A stretch of 60,821 bases of DNA from an archaeon. GTDB taxonomy: Archaea > Micrarchaeota > Micrarchaeia > Anstonellales > Anstonellaceae. Below are positions 57,005 to 60,821 of the stretch, piece after piece. The position numbers and the translations under genes are program-made. Each line of letters starts with the position of its first letter. Within the stretch, counting starts at the first letter, position 1. Under the pieces are notes generated by a model that did not search any database, was not told the origin of the DNA, and worked only from the letters and a program-made list of their open reading frames with translations. The stretch spans positions 1 through 60,821 of the forward strand of contig JAGVHI010000018.1 in assembly GCA_020056635.1 (NCBI GenBank). The letters run 5' to 3'.

Positions 57005-58036
57005 ATGCCAGATATACGGGTAAGGGATGTGTCGAAGTATTATGGGAGCGTCCGTGCGCTTGCAAAAGTCGACTTGGCAATACATGACGGGGATTACACT
57101 GTGCTGCTTGGGCCCTCGGGCTGCGGGAAAACCACATTGCTCAAGATAATCGCCGGGATATTGGAACCGACCTCTGGGAATGTGAGAATTGGGGGGAAGA
57201 GTATGACAGGGCTTGCGCCAGAGGATAGGCACATTGGGTTTGTTTTCCAGAACTATGCCCTGTTCCCGCACCTCCCAGTAGTGGATAATGCCGCATATGG
57301 GCTGATTGCACGGGGCGAGAATCCTGACAAGGCACGGAGAATTGCAACAGACATGCTTGGGCTCGTGCACCTTGAAGAGAGGACCACTGCGATTCCCAGG
57401 GAATTGTCCGGCGGGATGCAGCAGAGGCTTGCAATGGCAAGAGCGCTTTCCACTGGATCAAAATTGCTCTTGCTTGATGAGCCCATGAATGCTCTTGATG
57501 CGTATATCCGAAAAGAGCTTCGGGTGGAGCTTCGCAAGATGGTGAAGAAGCTCGGGCTTACTGCTATTCATGTCACGCACGACCAGGAGGAGGCGATGGC
57601 GCTTGCTGACAAGGTCGTGATTATGCGGGATGGGAGGATAATGCAGGTCGGGACCCCACAAGAGGTGTACAACCACCCAATTAACCCGTTTGTTGCAAAC
57701 TTCCTTGGGGAAGCAAATTTCCTCCGCGTGCATTTTGAGAAAGGGAAGGCCAAGCTGCTCGGGGTGGAATTGAGTGAGGGCCTGTCGGGGGATTACATTG
57801 CGGCAATCAGGCCTGAAAACATGCACCTTGGTAATGAGGGGGCGAAAATAAAGGTAGCAAACTGCAGGCTTTTCGGCCCATACTACCGCTTCGAGATAGA
57901 TTACAATGGGATGCGGCTGCTGGTGCGCTCAAAATATGAGAACAATGATGCCAAGTGCGTCACGTTCGACCCTAAGGATGTGCTGCTTTTCAAGGAGCCT
58001 GAAGAGGGGCTGGAAAAATCCTTGAAAATTGAGTAA
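57005..58036 (+). CDS. ABC transporter ATP-binding protein with TOBE domain
   Basis: 343 aa. Walker A LLGPSGCGKTTLLK (about 33-46), Q-loop VFQNYALFP (about 79-87), signature LSGGMQQRLAMAR (about 131-143; Met replaces the usual Gln), Walker B LLLLDEPMNALD, and H-loop VTHDQEEAMALAD. The C-terminal 100 residues form a TOBE-like regulatory domain (IRPENMHLG). It belongs to the CysA/PotA/FbpC/ModC-type importers. It forms one unit with the permease just upstream. The substrate is not determinable here. Confidence 0.93.
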   Translation: MPDIRVRDVSKYYGSVRALAKVDLAIHDGDYTVLLGPSGCGKTTLLKIIAGILEPTSGNVRIGGKSMTGLAPEDRHIGFVFQNYALFPHLPVVDNAAYGLIARGENPDKARRIATDMLGLVHLEERTTAIPRELSGGMQQRLAMARALSTGSKLLLLDEPMNALDAYIRKELRVELRKMVKKLGLTAIHVTHDQEEAMALADKVVIMRDGRIMQVGTPQEVYNHPINPFVANFLGEANFLRVHFEKGKAKLLGVELSEGLSGDYIAAIRPENMHLGNEGAKIKVANCRLFGPYYRFEIDYNGMRLLVRSKYENNDAKCVTFDPKDVLLFKEPEEGLEKSLKIE

Positions 58037-58045
58037 TGAAACCCC

Positions 58046-58909
58046 CTATTGGTTGCAGTATAGCAGGCAGTCCTCCCTGTCCTGCCCGTCCATGTATTCG
58101 CATGTGGCGCACGCATCATAGGTCTCATCCGGCGACGTGTAATCGTAGTACGAGGGGAGCGCCTGCACAGGGCCGGGAAGCTCGAAATCAGAGCTGGAGA
58201 CTTGGGGCAAATATGCCACTGCGATAAGTTCCGCGAGCGTTCCGTCCGACTGCAATGAACGCAGGTAAAGAGGAACCCCTTGGGGGGAGAGGCATTCGCG
58301 GACAAAATCCTCGCCGTCGCGAAGGTCAAAGCACTTTGACGTGGTGCCCGCGATTTCCATAGTGCCGTTTTGAGCAGAGGATATTGTACTAAGGGAGGAC
58401 AGGAATGCTGAGTCTTCGTTGGGGAGCAATGAGTCGACCTCTGGGAGCCCCTCAAGGCTCATGCACGACCAGTTGCCGTTGTCATGCCCGCACATGAAAG
58501 AAGAATTTTCAAGTATGTATGTGCGGAGCGCTTGGCTCCCGGAAACTATGTCCGAGCGGAACAATGTTTTGTTGCCCAGGCGCGCGTAGTATTGTATGAT
58601 GGAGGAGTTTTGGAGCGCAGGGTCGCTTATGGAGAGCGAGGCGTAGGACACTGTCCAATTCGAGGACAGACCAAGCTTCACTAGGCGCTCGAACTCCGGG
58701 CTTGATTGGGGCTTTGGGGGGAGAGGGGCAGGCGCTGCGCTTGGAGCGGGCGCAGGAAGCACGGCTGGCTGCTTGGGTGTTTGGGGCGCGGCGCTTGTGG
58801 TATTGGGAATGGGTGAAAAATTAGGCCCTGGTTGCGTTCCTTGCTGCTGGGATGCACACCCCAGTAGCAGGATGGCGCACACTGCAATGATCAGCATTCT
58901 GCTCTCCAT
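58046..58909 (-). CDS. Lipoprotein of the EGVPLY/C-terminal CxxC paralogue family
   Basis: 287 aa from ATG 58909; ATG 58897, with GGAG upstream, is an alternative start. The signal peptide ends in LLLGC. A Pro/Ala linker (about 25-70) precedes a domain with WTVSYASLSISDPALQNSSI, GTTSKCFDLRDGEDFVREC and SPQGVPLYLRSLQSDG. The C-terminus is ACATCEYMDGQDREDC then LLYCNQ, a four-Cys motif nearly identical in spacing to the next gene. It is a paralogue of the lipoproteins at 58923 and 25375. It might be a surface carrier; the function is unknown. Confidence 0.82.
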   Translation of the reverse strand: MESRMLIIAVCAILLLGCASQQQGTQPGPNFSPIPNTTSAAPQTPKQPAVLPAPAPSAAPAPLPPKPQSSPEFERLVKLGLSSNWTVSYASLSISDPALQNSSIIQYYARLGNKTLFRSDIVSGSQALRTYILENSSFMCGHDNGNWSCMSLEGLPEVDSLLPNEDSAFLSSLSTISSAQNGTMEIAGTTSKCFDLRDGEDFVRECLSPQGVPLYLRSLQSDGTLAELIAVAYLPQVSSSDFELPGPVQALPSYYDYTSPDETYDACATCEYMDGQDREDCLLYCNQ

Positions 58910-58922
58910 TGTTCGGCCCCGT

Positions 58923-59768
58923 TTACTGGTTGCAGGATGCAAGGCAGTCCGCCTTGTCCGCACCATCAAGGTAGTCGCAGTAGGCGCATGGGTCCACAGT
59001 GCCCCCCATCTGCCCTCCGAATGAGGGAAGTGTTTCTGCGACGGCTGGAAGCTCGAACACCGAGTCAGGGACGCTTGTTCCATAGTTTGTCGCAGTAAGC
59101 TCTGAGGTGAACGTGCCAGTGGAGGGGTTTGTTGCAGTTGATTTCACGTAGAGAGGAACGCCCTCTGCAGAGAAGCATGAGCGCGACTCGTGGCCTGTCG
59201 AGATTTCCGTGAGCTTGTAGCACGCTGCGCTCGTGCCTGCAACAGACATCGAGCCGTCCTTCACTATCGTGTACGTGTCCAGGTTTTTCGAGAAGTCTGC
59301 GGAGGCGAGTTCCGACATGTTGAGCGGGACGTCCATTTTGTAGCACTTCCATGCCCCACCCTGCATCATGCATGAGTAGAGGATGTCGGAGAGCATATAT
59401 GCCCTCGAATCCACCCCTTGCGACTTGGTGTCAATGCGGATTTTGCTCATGCCTTTTAGGTATTGGTCCATTTTTGTCACGCCAGCCGACATGGAGGTCG
59501 TTACGTCGTAGGAAACAAGGAATTCGGCAGTTTTCTGCCTGTTGTAAAGGTCTGAGAGCTCGCCGCGGGCATCAAGGGGCGGCATTGTTGAGGGGGGAGG
59601 GGTTGCGCCATTATCGCCACCTGTCGGAGGGTTGCCCCCGCTTGCGCCTGTCGGGACATTGCCTGCCCCGCCAGTGTTTCCTCCTGAGGGCGCAGCCTGG
59701 GGTTCAGATCCCGCACACCCGAATAGTAGTATCGCACATGCCAAAATAGCCAGAATTGCCTCTTTCAT
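58923..59768 (-). CDS. Lipoprotein paralogue with C-terminal four-Cys motif
   Basis: 281 aa from ATG 59768 with GGAGGT 6 nt upstream (ATG 59771 and GTG 59774 are alternatives). Lipobox LLFGC. A Gly/Thr-rich linker (about 22-65) is followed by LVSYDVTTSMSAGVTKMDQY, DSRAYMLSDILYSCMMQGGA, GTSAACYKLTEISTGHESRS, SAEGVPLYVKSTA and the C-terminal PCAYCDYLDGADKADCLASC. Same domain plan as the gene 13 bp downstream, so the two arose by tandem duplication. Both are convergent with the ABC transporter. Confidence 0.82.
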   Translation of the reverse strand: MKEAILAILACAILLFGCAGSEPQAAPSGGNTGGAGNVPTGASGGNPPTGGDNGATPPPSTMPPLDARGELSDLYNRQKTAEFLVSYDVTTSMSAGVTKMDQYLKGMSKIRIDTKSQGVDSRAYMLSDILYSCMMQGGAWKCYKMDVPLNMSELASADFSKNLDTYTIVKDGSMSVAGTSAACYKLTEISTGHESRSCFSAEGVPLYVKSTATNPSTGTFTSELTATNYGTSVPDSVFELPAVAETLPSFGGQMGGTVDPCAYCDYLDGADKADCLASCNQ

Positions 59769-59875
59769 CATCACACCTCCCGAGTTCGTTCCTCCCGCAA
59801 CCTTAATAAACCCTCAACGACAAAGTAAGCCCTGCGTGCCGGGATGGCAGAATCTGGTATCGCGTACGACTGGAA

Positions 59876-59922
59876 ATCTCCCTTTTGAAAGAAATGAGGT
59901 ACAAGGGGAACGCAATCCGGTT
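59876..59922 (+). other. tRNA-Ser intron 1, canonical position 37/38
   Basis: 47 nt between A37 (59875) and A38 (59923). Excision restores the loop CTGGAAA on the TACGA/TCGTA stem. Confidence 0.85.
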
Positions 59923-59951
59923 ATCGTATGCCCTCACGGGCTTATGGGTTC

Positions 59952-60075
59952 AGGCCCTTTTTCTTTCGCGCGACGAAAGAAAAAGCCCTTGGGTAAAAAG
60001 AAAGAGAAGGGACCAAAGAAAAAGACCCTCGGGTTAAAAAGAAAAAGTGAATCGCTGAGAAAATGGGCTGCCTAT
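59952..60075 (+). other. tRNA-Ser intron 2, non-canonical, in the T-loop (56/57 or 57/58)
   Basis: About 124 nt. The ends can pair (AGGC 59952-59955 with GCCT 60070-60073), as expected for a splicing-endonuclease substrate. Inside is a 12-bp hairpin CTTTTTCTTTCG with CGAAAGAAAAAG (about 59956-59984), followed by purine-rich sequence. The cut could be one base later. Confidence 0.8.
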
Positions 60076-60092
60076 AAATCCCATTCCCGGCG

Positions 60093-60097
60093 TTTTT
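60093..60097 (+). terminator. T5 terminator after tRNA-Ser
   Basis: The run GTTTTTAATC begins one base after the discriminator. The same AT-rich stretch may also act as a TATA element for rps13, whose ATG is about 21 bp from its centre. Confidence 0.4.
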
Positions 60098-60116
60098 AAT
60101 CAATAAAGGTGTATGA

Positions 60117-60821
60117 ATGGCTGAAAAGACAGAACCAAAAAAAGAGCATCAGGGGAAGCCTGCAGAACAGCATAAGCAGCAGCAAAAGCCGCAGGATTCG
60201 AAAGGCACCCAGCAGGGCGCGATGGCCAGTTCGTCGCAGGGCGGTCAGCACGTCCCACAAGGCGGGCAGGCAAAATCTCCTCAGCACGGAACGGCAGCTG
60301 CGCAGCACGCCGAGAGGAGCGATTTGAGGGGGATTGTCAGGATTGCGGGAAAGGACCTGCAGGGGCACGTGGCGCTCAAGCGCGCAATAACATATGTGAA
60401 GGGAGTGGGCTCGAATTATGGGGATGTGATTTCAACGATTGCCGCAAGGGAGCTTGCAGTGCAGCCGACAGTGGAAGTCGGAACCCTCTCCGAGCAGCAG
60501 ATTGAGAGGGTTGAATACATACTCACGCACCCGACGGAGTTTGGGGTGCCAAGATACCTGCTCAACAGGCAGAAGGATTTCACCACCGGCGCAGACAGGC
60601 ACATAATCGGGACCGATTTGGCTTTCACCGTGAAGCAGGATATTGAGCATGAGAAGGAGATTCTCTCGTGGAGAGGCTACAGGCATGCATATGGGCAGAA
60701 AGTGCGCGGCCAGCGCACGAGGACGGCCGGCAGGACAGGCATGACTGTCGGGGTCATCCGAAAGAGCATACTTGCAAAGGCCGGGGCTGGAGCGGTTACC
60801 GCAGCAGCTGGAGCACAGGCT
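60117..60821 (+). CDS. rps13: 30S ribosomal protein S13 (uS13), 3' end outside window, with long N-terminal extension
   Basis: 235 codons to the window edge, no stop. The start is ATG 60117 with AGGTG 6 nt upstream. The S13 core begins at about residue 70: DLRGIVRIAGKDLQGHVALK, TYVKGVGSNYGDVISTIAAR (helix-two-turn-helix), GTLSEQQIERVEYILTHPTE, LSWRGYRHAYGQKVRGQRTR, TAGRTGMTVGVI. S13 contacts the large subunit and P-site tRNA. The first 68 residues (Gln/His/Gly/Lys-rich, including MASSSQGGQHVPQGG) are not part of normal archaeal S13 and carry the second copy of the 31-bp repeat. Confidence 0.95.
   Translation, partial: MAEKTEPKKEHQGKPAEQHKQQQKPQDSKGTQQGAMASSSQGGQHVPQGGQAKSPQHGTAAAQHAERSDLRGIVRIAGKDLQGHVALKRAITYVKGVGSNYGDVISTIAARELAVQPTVEVGTLSEQQIERVEYILTHPTEFGVPRYLLNRQKDFTTGADRHIIGTDLAFTVKQDIEHEKEILSWRGYRHAYGQKVRGQRTRTAGRTGMTVGVIRKSILAKAGAGAVTAAAGAQA
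60222..60252 (+). repeat. 31-bp repeat, copy 2 (rps13 N-terminal extension)
   Basis: 28 of 31 bases equal copy 1 at 53386-53416, same frame. Two of the three differences are at third codon positions. Confidence 0.8.

Larger units (their letters stand above)
59838..60092 (+). tRNA. tRNA-Ser(GGA) with two introns, one in the T-loop
   Basis: Acceptor GCCGGGA (59838-59844) pairs with TCCCGGC (60085-60091), discriminator G. TG at positions 8-9. The anticodon stem is TACGA (59865-59869) with TCGTA (59924-59928), anticodon GGA at 59872-59874 with T33. The long variable arm is GCCC-TCAC-GGGC (59930-59941). The T-stem is ATGGG (59944-59948) with CCCAT (60080-60084). The T-loop TTCAAAT exists only after removing an insert after TTC (59949-59951). 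The third D-stem pair is A-C. No CCA is encoded. A TTAATAAA box near 59803-59811 is suitably placed upstream. Confidence 0.93.

Noticed and set aside
59956-60060. A box C/D small RNA within the tRNA-Ser intron
   Set aside because: A CTGA is present near 60056, but no matching RTGATGA C box with C'/D' boxes was found.
1-60821. CRISPR arrays, insertion sequences, integrases, or rRNA genes
   Set aside because: No regularly spaced direct repeats, no transposase or integrase motifs, and no rRNA-like conserved stretches were seen.

Overview
The window is archaeal chromosomal DNA. The evidence is an archaeal-order ribosomal protein superoperon with eukaryote-type proteins (S4e, L14e, L19e, L32e, L34e), aIF1, two RNase P proteins, SecY, an archaeal-type adenylate kinase, Cbf5, geranylgeranylglyceryl-phosphate synthase, intron-containing tRNAs, TATA boxes about 25 bp before leaderless starts, and class III (archaeal pilin-type) signal peptides. 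The many short secreted, cysteine-rich and lipoprotein genes and compact gene spacing suggest a DPANN-type lineage (Micrarchaeota/Diapherotrites-like), but that placement is inference.

Layout. 1-6.7 kb (minus strand): a surface locus with a giant cysteine-repeat pilin-like protein that enters a Hint/intein-like domain exactly at the window edge, preceded by a 1248-aa secreted coiled-coil protein. 6.8-18.7 kb: mixed housekeeping and envelope genes (PRPP synthetase, aminotransferase, polyprenol-kinase-like and PAP2 membrane enzymes, HAD hydrolase, GuaA amidotransferase subunit, tRNA-Leu with intron, PurB) alternating with secreted or anchored proteins, including a second cysteine-rich pilin-like protein. 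18.9-36.9 kb: two tandem serine hydroxymethyltransferases, RNase P component 4, a triple-repeat DNA-binding-type protein, an NFACT-R-only protein, DNA glycosylase, ferredoxin, lipoproteins, GGGP synthase, a PIN/ATPase/KH protein, a mevalonate-pathway decarboxylase, Sua5/TsaC, a methyltransferase-FolC fusion, 5-formyl-THF cyclo-ligase and PurN. 38.0-55.4 kb: the ribosomal/SecY/Cbf5 superoperon, preceded by a structured leader. 55.4-60.8 kb: an ABC transporter (permease and ATPase), two paralogous lipoproteins, a tRNA-Ser with two introns and the start of rps13.

How the genes fit together. Prs, PurB, PurN and GuaA supply purines. GlyA (two copies), the FolC fusion, the cyclo-ligase and PurN imply a tetrahydrofolate-based one-carbon pool. 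The mevalonate decarboxylase and GGGP synthase belong to isoprenoid and archaeal lipid synthesis, and the polyprenol-kinase-like/PAP2 pair may recycle polyprenyl phosphate. The many signal-peptide proteins point to an elaborate cell surface.

Most unusual signals: (1) a pilin-like cysteine-repeat protein running into a Hint domain; (2) a family of short palindromic elements with GAA-loop hairpins inserted in frame inside at least four protein genes (NFACT-R, ferredoxin, the FolC fusion, an epimerase), plus a related 31-bp repeat shared by two other genes; (3) a tRNA-Ser(GGA) with a canonical intron and a second intron of about 124 nt in the T-loop; (4) several divergent gene pairs placed symmetrically about a single near-palindromic TATA box, both genes apparently leaderless.
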